Assembly (NCBI GenBank): GCA_033063855.1
Contig: CP093830.1
Location: forward strand, 13,516,854-13,580,853
From: Smittia aterrima
Taxonomy: Eukaryota; Arthropoda; Insecta; Diptera; Chironomidae
Direction: 5' to 3'
DNA length: 64,000 nt
The notes beneath the pieces were generated by a model that worked only from the letters and a program-made list of their open reading frames with translations, was not told where the DNA came from and did no database searches. Position 1 is the first letter of the stretch, and each line of letters opens with the position of its first letter. The position numbers and the translations under genes were made by a program. Of the stretch, positions 25,552 through 37,600 are shown one piece after another.

Positions 25552-26469
25552 TCAAATCGTATCTTGTTCGTCTGTTTGTATCACAGGCTCTTCGCTATTC
25601 GAGTTACTGCTGCTGCTGTTGTTACTATTCCACGATGCATTTACAGGTTCGAGATTCGGAGAAAAGCCAGCTAATGGTTCGTCATTTAGTGAGAAAGCTA
25701 TTGACGATGCTGAGCTTGAACTTGAAGAAGATGAATTGTCGAGCAAAGGGTCCACGTCTGAAAATTCTTCCATTGCGTTGTCTTCATCATTGTTCGTCGT
25801 GTCTAAGGAACGTTGCGAAGATAAGTTTTGTACTTCGCTGTTATCACTGTCTGATGATTCGGAGTCTGAAGACGAAATCGCTTCAATGTTGTATGTGTTG
25901 CTCCCACTGCCATCATCTCTTATTACTGGTGACACGCGAACGCGAAGATGTTGCTCCAGTAAAGGCTAAAATAAAGATTCCAATGAAAGTTCTCTTGAGA
26001 ACAATAGTTTGACTTACAATGACTGGTCTCGTTCCCGGCGAATGACCATCAATCTTTTTTTGGTTTTGAATTACTCGCTGGATGAATCGATGATGCTGTT
26101 CAAGCTTCACGTCACAAGGAAGGCAAATTACTTTAGGAAGCGGATCATATCGCGTCAGCTAAAGATGAAAAGATTAGAATTTGCGGAGGATTCTCTGGAT
26201 GTCAACAAGACATTCATTACGTCCAGAGATAAAAATAAATTTTGTTCTCGAACTTACGTTTATTTTCAGGTAAACATTAATTTTTTGCTCTAGCTTTTTT
26301 TGGATTCCTATAATTAAATCGTAAAATGTTTCTTAAACCACTGAAATTCAATGAAGGTCTTCAAATTTCTTTTACCTTCCTCCGTGTAAATGTGTATAAC
26401 GTTTCTGTCGATCAAAGAACATAGTCTGCAAATAAATCCTTCGATTCGACACTCTTGGAGGCTTCCCAT
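25552..26469 (-). CDS. ZAD-domain protein lacking C2H2 zinc fingers
   Basis: Four minus-strand exons: 26469-26376, 26307-26258, 26158-26018 and 25965-25552 (phases 1, 0, 0), giving 232 residues. The N-terminus has a zinc-finger-associated domain: CxxC at residues 14-17 (FICRLC), then a second CxxC at 60-63 (VICLPC) followed by a helix (EQHHRFIQRVIQNQ). In insects this domain binds zinc and mediates dimerisation, usually ahead of C2H2 fingers. Here no fingers follow; the C-terminal part is Ser/Asp/Glu/Asn-rich with serine runs and looks disordered and acidic. No gene name can be given. The ATG has no in-frame upstream alternative that I can see. It converges with POLA2 (stops 79 bp apart) and diverges from PEX11. 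It could be a chromatin-associated factor, but that is inference from the domain. Confidence 0.82.
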
Positions 26470-26909
26470 CGATCTGGGCTGTTACTTAAATCACTCACGA
26501 AGCTTTGTTTGGTATATTTCTTGAATTATCTCTTAGTACACAAAAACGAGTTCGGCGAAATTAGAAAATTTTCCAAAAAAATGCGCGTAATACCGCTCGA
26601 GCGATGGCGATCGGCCGAATAAAAATTTGTTTTTTGTTTACAAGAAAAGGGAGATAAAAACATCGTATCTTCGAAATAAAAGTGAAACAAGTACAGCGAT
26701 TCACAGAAAAATTCAACGGATATCTGAGAGAGGGTTTCATTTGAAATGAAATATCTCAACTTAATACTGAGTCACTGATATCACGAAGTTGCCAACAGTT
26801 TCAGTGTAAAGAATGATATTTGTCCACAAGAGTTTTCCTTGTTTCATTTTACTGTGATACGTTGATCGCGACGGTTGAGTGCAATAGTGAAAAGACCAAA
26901 AGCGCTACG
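26470..26909. promoter_or_regulatory. Divergent spacer between ZAD gene and PEX11
   Basis: 440 bp upstream of both start codons; expected to hold both promoters. A chance minus-strand frame lies at 26526-26759 with no recognisable product. No TATA box can be assigned. Confidence 0.45.
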
Positions 26910-28317
26910 ATGGGCGACACAATACTTCAAGAAATCTGCTCGATGCTTGACACTTACACTGGAAGAGATAAAGTAAAGAATTCTAAATAAATTAAAGAAG
27001 ATTTTTGATTGCAATCAGCTGTTTAAATATCGCGAGATACATTTGTTTTGAGAACTTCTTCCACGTTGCCAGATATCTTTCTTCAAAATACCATTCCCGT
27101 CTTTTCACTTTCTCTTAGACTTAGGAATGAAACTTAATCGCTTCAAATAGTTGAAAACCTGATTTAACATAAAACATTTTTTATTTCCTCATTCCGTGGA
27201 CTAGTTTATCCAACTTCTTTTCTAAGATTATAAGATTGCGGGGGCAGATTAGAAATTGCAGAATAATTGAGCAATCTCTTTTTGAACTTCACTCTTGATA
27301 ACGGTTATCTTCAATGAATGACGATTTAAAGTTTGTTTGTTGAAAAATAAAATCCAAATGTCATAGACTCAAAAGCATGGAATATATTAACGGATTGGCA
27401 TTGAACTTTATGAAGATTCTTTAAATAATTTCCATTTTTTTTTCATCGTAGATTGTCAGAACTTTGTGTTATACGACGAAGCTTGTGTCAGCAATCCAAG
27501 CTGATCGAGGCAATGATGATTGGGCTAAACGCTTCGCGATATTCTCAACTAAAATGTCACAGACCAGAGCGAATTTGCGATTGTTCGACGACATTCCCAT
27601 GATTCAATATTCGATGGACTACGGTTGGGGAGAGAAGGAGCCTGATCGAGTTATGGCAGCAATCGGTGTCGTCACAAACGTCATTGATCATCTTTACTAT
27701 CCTGTCGACAAAATTTGTTGGCTTATTGAGCAAAATATCCTCAAAGTGAAAAACAGCGAGCGATGGGACACAATTAACTCAGTTCTCTGGGTGGCATCAA
27801 TCTACCTCAACTTAATGAAGTAAGCTTAAACGTTCCGCGAAGCTCTGTTTTATCTTATCGCGTCCGATCAGAACTCTAGCGCAATTAATTTCGATTTTTA
27901 TCATCATTATCTGCTGAAGAATGTTTATCGCTTTATTTTCCGAAACTGATTTCTTCTTCACTTTTATCAGTGGCCGTGGGAGACTTTATGACGAATACCT
28001 GAAATAATTTACCTCCCCTTCCGTTTGATTTCAGAACGATTCGCCTTGTTCAAGTGATGAAGCTTCATAGACAGGACATCGATAAAATTGAAAACGAAAA
28101 CAGCATCGCACTCAAACGATTGGAGCAGAAAGAGCAAATGGAAATGATCAGCATCGTTCGGTTGACGCTTGACTTCATTCATGCGACGTCCACACTTCCG
28201 AACGGTTGGCTTTGGGGTGGAAAGTTCACGACCTACACTGTTGGAATGATAGGAACGACTTCAAGCTTTATCGGGCTTTATCAGTATTTTGTTAAGAAGA
28301 GACTCGCCAAAAACTAA
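26910..28317 (+). CDS. Pex11c: PEX11-family peroxisomal membrane protein (PEX11G/PEX11C type)
   Basis: Membrane protein of the PEX11 family, which elongates and divides peroxisomes. Exons 26910-26972, 27452-27819 and 28035-28317 join in phases 0 and 2, giving 237 residues, a normal length for the family. Recognisable features are the N-terminal helix ending YTGRDK, then VRTLCYTTKLVSA, ANLRLFDDIPMI, the VIDHLYYPVDKICWL segment, and a C-terminal stretch LDFIHATSTLP...VGMIGTTSSFIGLY that fits the conserved C-terminal membrane segment. The gamma/C subtype fits better than PEX11A/B, but subtype is uncertain. The first exon of 21 codons is separated by a 479 bp intron in which I see nothing. An AATAAA follows at 28355-28360. 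Confidence 0.88.
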
Positions 28318-31300
28318 AGAAAGCGCAAAGTTGTAAATTTTTAGGATGTAAATGAATAAATAAATTTTTTTAAAGCACAAAATCTCTTTTTATCAATTTA
28401 AACCTTTATTGAATAATTTTTTCATCTTGTCGCTAAGTGTTCATAACGATTCATCGAACTCGATGATGCAAGTCATCAATAATAACATAGAAATTGCATT
28501 TGTCTCTTAAAATTGTTTTTAATAAATAACTCATTGGTTGTTCTTACAACTTTATTTGTTTATTGCACAAACTTTTCTTATTTTTTTTTGGTACCTTTGC
28601 GTCTGTATAAGTTTTGCAAATACTTTGATTAGCTGTTTACATATCATTGAATATAATCGTTCAAAAATGATTCGTTCTCAATAAATACATGCTCAAATAT
28701 ATGTATTGTCACATCGGGGGAGAGAAACAGTTACTTATTGTTTATGTCTGTTGTGTCAGGCTAAGATTTGTAAATTAAAAGGAAAATAAATTTCCTCGTT
28801 AGCTTAGAAGCTATAAACGCTTTCATATATCAGAAGAGTTTATTATCGCGAGTTTAATGTGTTAAATGCCGAATACACTTTCATTTGATTTAAAATTGCA
28901 TAAAATTTATTTTATGTTTCATTCCGATGCTTTATCCTTAAAATCGTTCTCTTCGTCGTCTAAAGTTGAGAAAAGAAAAAGAAGCTCTGAGCTAAGATTA
29001 AAAGACTTCATTGTTTTCAATTTTCTTTTGATTCTGTAAGATTCGTCGTCCTTCAATTAAAGTTATTGTCATTAATTCATTTATAAGTTGTATAATTGTT
29101 AATAGGCTCAATCGAAGTGACGATAAATGACAGCGGCTGAGCCACGTTTATGAATAAGATGATTGACTAAATGAGATTCATTAATTTTAGGTTTGCATTC
29201 ACATAAATAGATAAATATTCGTAAACATTTGATTGAGGAATGAATGGATTTTGTGGAATTGGATTGTTAATCACAAATTAAGAAGGGAAACACTTTTTTG
29301 TTTCAAGAAACATAAAACCGCAAGTTCAATTAAAATCTTCGAACTAAGACAAAGCTGCATCCTCTTGCAGTTAAAAACATCATTCATTAAAATCAATTCC
29401 ATTTTCTAGTTGTAGATTAAAAATTAGAGAATTAAAAGAAATTTCAAAAAGTTTCTTTAGTTCGTTGCGAAACACTCAAAGCTGATATTGAACATCAAGG
29501 AATTGATCTAATTTAAAAACGCAACAAGTAACGCGAAGGATGTTTGTTGTGTTTGAATTAAAAACGTAATTAAAATATCGATGTGAGTTAAAAATTGATT
29601 TCATTTCGTAAAGGAATGTTGAGTATCTAATTTTCTTTTCGTATTAAAGCTTTTCTTGGAATATAAATTTAAGTTTTTTTTGTTTTTCTTTGGTACGAAG
29701 AGGAGGAAAGTTGAAAGCGAGAGAGAAATGTGCGGGAAGAAATTCACGTTGGTTTATGGTTCGAAAGTAATTAAGACGTCGGGGAAAGGAAGTTAGAATT
29801 TTCTTAATTATGTAATCTGCCCTTAACCTTAATACACTTTTTGAGCTCATTTGTTTAATTTATTGTTCTAATCATTTTTAATTTCTTTTTAAAAGTCGTC
29901 GCTTAGTGTTTAAGCTTCAAAATCGTCCAGAGCCTTCTGGATCTTTAATTTCATTTCAAAAAGTTAAAATCGCATTATGATTGGTGGGTCGGGGATCGCT
30001 GCAAGTGACGTGATGGAGAAGTCAGAGAATAAGTTTTTTAAGTTGGTCTCGAGAAACAAAGTCCTTCTAAAAAAATAAATAATACCATCACGAAACTTAA
30101 GAGTTCCCCTAAAAAAGTTCGTCACAATCTCTTCTTCGATTGTGAGTGCTGAGAATAAACAAGTGAGTGTCATTGCAATTCAACCAAATGCATCGCTACA
30201 AAACCATTTTCTAGTGCATTTCGGGTCAATTAACGTTTCAACTTAAGAGCAAGAATCTCCACTTATTTTTTTTCATCTAAAAAACTTTTGTTTCGAGGCA
30301 CATTTTTGTGAGATTTTTCTTGTCAAATTCTTGGATTTCTTCAAATTGCGTGCTAAGAAGCTGGGATTACTATTTTTTTTCCAGAAAGCTAAAGTCTTTA
30401 CAAGCAGATCGAGAAGCTTCTGAATATTTTCACTTTTCAGATTAAGCTCTGAGTTTCCATTCTGTGATCCATAAATTTGATTATCTGCTAATTAACGAAA
30501 AGAAGAACGCGACATCAAAACTATTTAACTTTAGCTACTTGAAATTCAAATTGCTTCATTTTTTTCTATTAACAACAGCTGCTCCTGCTTAGCTAATAAT
30601 TTGTGATGAGTGAAATTTTATTTTTGTTTTTGCGATTTCTCATCATCAAAGAACAAGAATTAGAAATTGAATAACAGAAGCTGTTTCATTACAAAATGTT
30701 TGTTTGTGGCTGGGGCGCCCGAAATTATTTGATTACGGAAAGAAATTATAATTTTTTTTAAGCCTTAAAAGTATTATTACGCAGTTGATAAAAATCTTAT
30801 CAAAGAATCATGTTAGTGAGGATTAGATTTTAGAATTTCAATAGTAACAGCAAACTGTTTTCACTTTACGGCTTCCTCAAAACTTAAAACAACTAACAAA
30901 ACGTTACATGATTTTTTTTAGCTTCTTATTCAGTTGAGTTGAAAGATGTCCTTTGAGGCCATCGATTAGTAAGTGTTAGACATGTTAGTACTTTACAACG
31001 ACAGATCGTCATTCGCGCAAAAGTATTTTTCTTCTCATCAAGATATTTTCTCTCACTGATTGATTTTTTTTATAAAGAGTGGAAAGCTAGGAATGACTGA
31101 AGTGATTTCTTATTTGGAATTAATTTTAAACTGAGAAAAAAAATTAAGCGAAACATGTTTTAGTTCAATAGTCATTCAAACTATTGCCAACAAATTCGAG
31201 GAAGCTTTTTAAAAGCTTCGCTTCGTTTTTTTTCTCCCACGGTTCTTCCTTAAATTTAAATATTTTCGCTACAAATTTTCACGAAACTTTCTTCGTGTCA

Positions 31301-31641
31301 AAAGTGCAGTCAAAACTTCCACTTGAAAAAGAAAATTAATAAAGGCCGAGCGAACTTCTCTTTTGATCCTTAATTTGGCGAAGGACCCGGAAGTCGCAAA
31401 AATGAAATCATGAAACAGAAATTATATCACAAAGGAAAATATAAACGAAGTTTGTGAAAGAAAAAGTCTTGTTACATGTCTTTAGACAGCGGCGAATGCC
31501 TGAACGAAGAACGAGAAAAATTATTTATGTGACGAAAAATTAAAGTCACTAAAAGAAAAGGAAATTAGAGAAGATTGATGAGAGAAAAATTTAATTATAA
31601 TTTGTTTTGTCTTGATGTTTTGATTTCTCTTGCAGCAGTGC
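28318..31641. other. Gene-free 3.3 kb between PEX11 and orb
   Basis: AT-rich sequence with only short chance open frames. It lies downstream of both genes, so it contains the PEX11 3' UTR at its left end and the orb 3' UTR at its right end (orb is on the minus strand). Orb mRNA in Drosophila has a long, autoregulated 3' UTR; on the minus strand I see at least one TTTTTAT-type element (30788-30793 on the + strand as ATAAAA), but AT-richness makes this weak. Confidence 0.5.
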
Positions 31642-34600
31642 TTACTTCATTCCGTATCCCATTAGCGGATTAATCCCATTGTTGCTTGCTGGTGATGATG
31701 GAGATCCTGGATTGCTTCCCGACGAGCCGGAGCTTGCGCTTCCCATCGATGTTGCGAAAGTACTTGGGCCAACGCCTACGATCTGTTGAGTTTTCGAGTT
31801 GCGCGTCATTGGCTTGTGATTACGCAAATGAACGTCATTCAAGTGACGAATCTGCCAACATTGACGACAGAAGTAGCTAAAAGAAGAATTTAAATTTTAT
31901 AATTTATTTCCTTAAGAGCAGATAAAGAAAACTAACCGGAAGCACGACAGTTCACGACAATAGTACGGTCCGTGTTGAACTGAGCATAACGAGCAAAGTG
32001 AATCTTCCAAGTACGGATCGACCTGAACCTTCTTTGTGAACTTTGAAGTTTTGATCTCGATAAAGGCAGCAGCAACGGCGCGCATATACGAACGAGCGTT
32101 GTTGAAGGTTACGCGTCCTGATCCAATCGGATATTTGTATTTGTCTGTGTCAATTCCAGCGTAGACCACTCCATCAAACAAATCATTCATGATCTTGGCG
32201 AGAGCTTCTGCAGTCAATTTGCCATGGAGAGCTCCAACAAACACAGTCTTCGTTGAGTCAAGTTTCTGATTCGTGTTCTTAATGTAGTTCGAATCTCCGA
32301 TGATCCAAGGAATCACTTCAACTTCCTTCTCCTTGATACGCTTCGACGAGATTTTGTAGTAATAGTTGCCGTTTGTATTGCCCGACACGGATGACAAGCA
32401 CAAGCTTGGAATGGATCCTGTCGATTCACCACTCGACGACCCAGAGAATGTGTCTTGAATACTGCAAGCTTGCAACAAGGACTTCACTTGTTTCTCCGAC
32501 TCGAAAATTACATAAACGTAGCCTTTCGGTTGTGCAGCGTTTTGTTCTTTCCCTGGCCATTCGATTCGGATCTGTCCGAATGGTTTAAGGATTTGCATCA
32601 GCGTCTGTTCACTAATGTCCCACGGAATTCCGCCAAGGAAGACTTTCGGCGAGTACGTAATGAATCGATGAGATCGTGGAGGTAAAACGCCACTCCAAGT
32701 ACAAGATGCGTCGTAGAGGGCAGCCGAAGAGCGATGATACTTTGCTGCGTGTTCTAACGAGCCATTTCCATTGTTTGATTGAGGCTGACGCCAATTGTTC
32801 ATTTGTTGAGCTTGGTTAAATCGACTAAGAAGCTGTTGTTGAATGATCTGTTGAATCGGAGCCGAGTTTAATTGCTGCAACTGTTGCTGGTGTTGCTGCT
32901 GTTGTTGAAGCATTTGATAAGCCTGGAAAACTTGTAACTGTTTCAATTCACCCTGGGAATACTGATAAGCTTGATTCTGTTCATGCTGTTGTTGCTGAGC
33001 AATTGTTGGTTGATTCATGTGGAGAATGCTCTGTAGAAGTTTTTATTAAACTAAGAGTTTGAAATGTAATAAAAAGATGTAACTCACCATCAGTTCTGCC
33101 AAGCTGTGACTTTCAAAGTTCGGTGAACTCAATTCAGGAGGATCATTGATTGGCGAATTTGAACGACTCAATGAGTTGTAGAATCCGCTTTCAAACGATG
33201 ATCGACTGTTGCATGAATCATTGCTAAACAAATAAAAATGTTAGTTTGTTCTTTAAAACTATTTTTCTTTCAATTTGCTTACCCGTATGGAGGCGAATTT
33301 AAGAAAGCTTTCGACGATCCTGGTGTACTTGGCGTCGTTGGAGTTGTGACGTCGTAACTCATATTGCGTTGCAGAGAGCGATTGTCGAACTAAAGATGCA
33401 AAGGAGAATAAAGAAGAAAGAAAAAGGGGAAGACAGCGTCAAGGGAAATCATTAAAATGCGACTAGAGCTGTAAATCAAATTCTCACCTGGAAGTTCTCA
33501 AACGAATTCTTCGGCTGTGCTGTCGTTTGAGCGTAATTATTGCCATTATGCGAATTGAATCCCCCCGGTAAGTTTCCTTTCATTGGAGTTGATGTTGCAA
33601 GGTTTCCGAACAACTCCGCAAATGTGCTGGTGTTGGCTGCAAAAGAAAAACAAAACCAAACGTTTTCTATTTCATCCCTTTAATCGCTGTAAGCGATCCG
33701 AAAACTTTTGTGCAAGAAAGAAGAACAGGAAAAAACTGAAAGTGAAAATCCTTCGCTAATTTTTCTATTTAAGGAACACCACAAAGAAGTTATCCCGATA
33801 GCGTTTCGTTGGCTGATGATAATGAAGTAAAGCAAAACCAACGCTTGCGGCCGTTAGCAATCTTTCATCTTTTCCCTCTTTGCAGTAAATGGTGCATTAC
33901 AGCACACTTTACACAGCTATCTTGATGATGATAACTAATTAAAACGGCTAGCGGGAAATCGGAAAAAGTTTGCACAACAAACGCAAGAATCGATTATGTC
34001 TAAGAATTAATTTTTCTAACTCAATGCTTTCGAATTGCAACAAACTGACTTTGAATAAAGTTTGCCAACACAATGAATTGTTAAAGTTTCTGTTTGGATG
34101 CTCAAGCCAAAAATTCCCTCATCAACAATAATGAGGATGAATTTTCCACTTAATAAAATCTCATAAGAAAACTGGCATCATTATTTTATTACTTCCCGCA
34201 CCATCGCCTCGCGTCTTCCCTAAGCGAATTGGCATTGTTTCCGCGTTTTCCTCATATCTCAAAACAGAGAAACAAGTTGCATCGTGAAGGAGAAGAAGAA
34301 AGAAACAAACTTATTCCGTCGCAATAATTCAAATATGTACAGAAGTAAAAATAAAACGCAAAGCTTTGGAACGGGACGTGGGCGGGTTCGTGGAGGGAAA
34401 GCTTCAAGAACAACAGTAAATAATGAGACAAATAATCATTTTCTGCGACAATAAACAGCTTAAAATGAAGACAATACGAAATGGCAAACGACGGCGTTCG
34501 ATAGCATTCGAAGGATTTGAACGTTTGACGTTGAATCTGCTCCAACAAGTAATTTCACAAATCATTGTTCATGAGATTAAAATAACTTCCTCGCTATTCG

Positions 34601-37600
34601 CCGCCAAAACTAACAAGAAATATTAAAATTTATTTATTGGCTGCATAAGAAAAGCTGGAAATGTTGTCGGGAAGTCAGAGTTAAGAAAATAAAGTCAATC
34701 CCTTTGTTCGTAGTTAAAATTTAAACAAAACCATTTTCAATCCCTGAAGCTAACAATAAATAACAAAATAAAATTGTTTATTTTCAGAGGATTTTTGAGA
34801 GAAGCGACTCAGACGCCAGCAGCAACAGTCAGTGGCATGAGATAAGAGAGTTCTGAGTGCCAGACGCACGCTTTTCGATTGCGCGACTGTTTTCCACCCC
34901 GAAAATGGATTCGATGCTTTTTAAAACAAAACAAGCTTCAGCCGCAATATCAAGTAAAAGCCATTCAGCTTGTCATCATTAAATTAAACTATGGGAGCCG
35001 TTCATTACTCAGGGTTTTTATGTCGAGGCCTCGTGCTTTATTGGCAGCAAAATTAACTCTCTGCCCCGAATGCAGCTCATCTCCTCATTGCGATGGAAAA
35101 TTTAATTAAAAAATTTACTTTCTTCAACTCGCTTGCACAGTTTAAAATAAGCTTTCGTCCCATTGCGCTTACCTTCAGTCGGCAAAATCATTTCATTTTG
35201 TTCCAGCAGCGAATTGATGGAGTGTTTCTGCAAAATATCCGATCCGGTAAGGTTGCTCGAGCAATCTTTATAGTTCGATGTCTGCAAGTAGAGAAAAAGA
35301 GAACAAAATAAATAAAAATACAGTTAAACAGCAGAATCTCATTAGCATATTTTAATTAATTGCATTTTGAAGATGAGAAGGCTTTTTATCTATCTATCGG
35401 TGTTGTGAGGTGAGAGGGGGAGGATGAACATGCAATACACCCAGCCAACATTTTACACTGCGAAGTGAACAAAACAATTCTGATTCGAGTAGAATTGTAA
35501 TTCAATTATTCCATCATGAGATTTGCAAATTAAATTTCCTCGAATGTGTGAGAGGGTTCATCATATGGTGAAACATATTTCCAGGGTTTCCAAAATAATA
35601 AATTCAAAAGCTTCAAACGAGTCGACCTGATAGTTCAGAAGTACTGACTGAAAACGAATTAACAGACTTCGTAGTCACTCACCAGGTCTTTGTTATCAAT
35701 CATTCGCACACTCTTATATCGAAGGGAAATTTCAGTTTCTCTCTCTGTCTCTCACTCAACTGCTGATTAAATGTTTAAGCTAATTTTAAAATTTTAATAG
35801 GCGTAAAACAGATGATGAACCGGCAACAAGACTGATTAAAATAATTTCCACTCGACTGCATCGTCGATATGTGTTGCAGCGGTAATATTAATTTTTCTCT
35901 TTTATTCAAACAATCAGAACGTTATCAGAATGGAAACAAACAAAATAGTAATTATCGAGCTCCTGTCTTCACGGATAAAGGAATATTGTTTTTGTTTGCT
36001 TCCTTTAATATGTCAACAAGTTCTATCACACAAAGCTTTTCGAAAACAGCTAAAGTCGAAATTAATGAAAACGGATTTTCTCATCTCTCGTTTAAGTTGA
36101 GTTCCCAATCACGATGATTCCCCATGGGGCGCTTTCAGTCATTATCAAAATTGAAAGAAGATTGCGAGATGAAAATGAGAAGTCTCATGAGCAGAGGGGT
36201 CGAAGGGAAACAACAAGCGTACGTTTTCTAGTAAGGGCATGGAATTCGCCTATCAGAAAGCAGAATCGGAATTTGAAATATTTTAATATTTTCAGAGATT
36301 TTTTTCCATCATTTTCTTCCAAGCAGAAACTCTCTGGTTTGTAACAGAAGGCTTGCAACAAGCAGCAAAGTCATCATCTCTATCGTGTTTACATTTCGAT
36401 TACGTCTTTTTGTAACAATCTGGTGCAGCTCAGTCAGTGGAAAGGGAAGAAACCGTTTATGATTGTTAATTTCCACTCATGTGCTTTATAGTTTGTACTT
36501 TGATGATTTTCTCCTGCCTCGCTAGTTAGCTTGTTGCTCTTCTTCTCTTCTCCCTTCACAAGTTTGAATGCAACAAAAACTTCATAATTACAGTTTAATT
36601 ATCAATCTACCTTTCATGCGTTCCTCTGACCAAGCTAGAATGATTTACGAGTTTTTAATCAACAATTTTTTTTTCTTCTCTTGCAAGCGCTTCATCACGC
36701 ACATCGCGAATTTCAGAGCAGGCTAAACAAACAAACTCGCGATGAGTTGAAATTTAATTTTCATTAAGCCCCTCTGTCGATCTAGAAACAAATTTTTATC
36801 CTGCTATCAGCATGAGCGAGTAGCAGCTGAACAATCTGTCAACCCAATGATCCGAGAGTAGACGACAAATTAATGTCATTACACGACCTTCATCAGGATT
36901 GTTTTAGAAGGCAGAAAACCGAGCCAAAAGTCCGTTCAAGAATAATCTTCGTGCAGGAAAAAAAAAGGCTAGTGAATGGATTTTCATCATCAAACCCATC
37001 TCTCGACCTGTTGCTCGCTTTGCGGAAAACAATCGCATCGACAAGATTTCTCTTCCTAATGACGAACAAAAATGTTTAAACTAAAACAGCACATTCATCG
37101 ACACTTTCAATCTTTCACTTTAGTAGATTTTCATGACAAAGCTAAATTCGTCCATCGAATTCATTGCACGCATTTGCCGCAACAAAATCGATTTATGAGA
37201 TTTAATGATTTTCATCGCCAGCAATAGTTTACATCGTTGAGGCTTCGGGGTCGATGAGTTTCGAACAACTCAACCCGAAATGCTTGTGTAAAAAAAAGAG
37301 AGCAACAATCGATGCGCTGGAAAACTCATCAGTGAGATGAATATTGAAAGTTCAATGATTATTGAAAAGTTCGAAATGAAAGTTATCGCGAAACTTAACA
37401 AATGAGACATTTAAATGACTGACGTAAAGTAAATGTTTTGCGACTTCCTTTCTCGACTTTCTCTTAACAATAAAAATTTAATTAAGTTTTTAAAAGATTC
37501 GTCTCGATTTTTCAAAACCAAGTTCAACCCTTTTTCGAAAGTTTTTCAGAGGAGAGTGTTGCCTGCCGTTAAACCATCTCGGGTGAATTACCAATTGTAG

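Noticed and set aside
25619..26012. Plus-strand frames opposite the ZAD gene tail
   Set aside because: Antisense shadows of the Ser-rich exon, whose repetitive codons leave several frames open.
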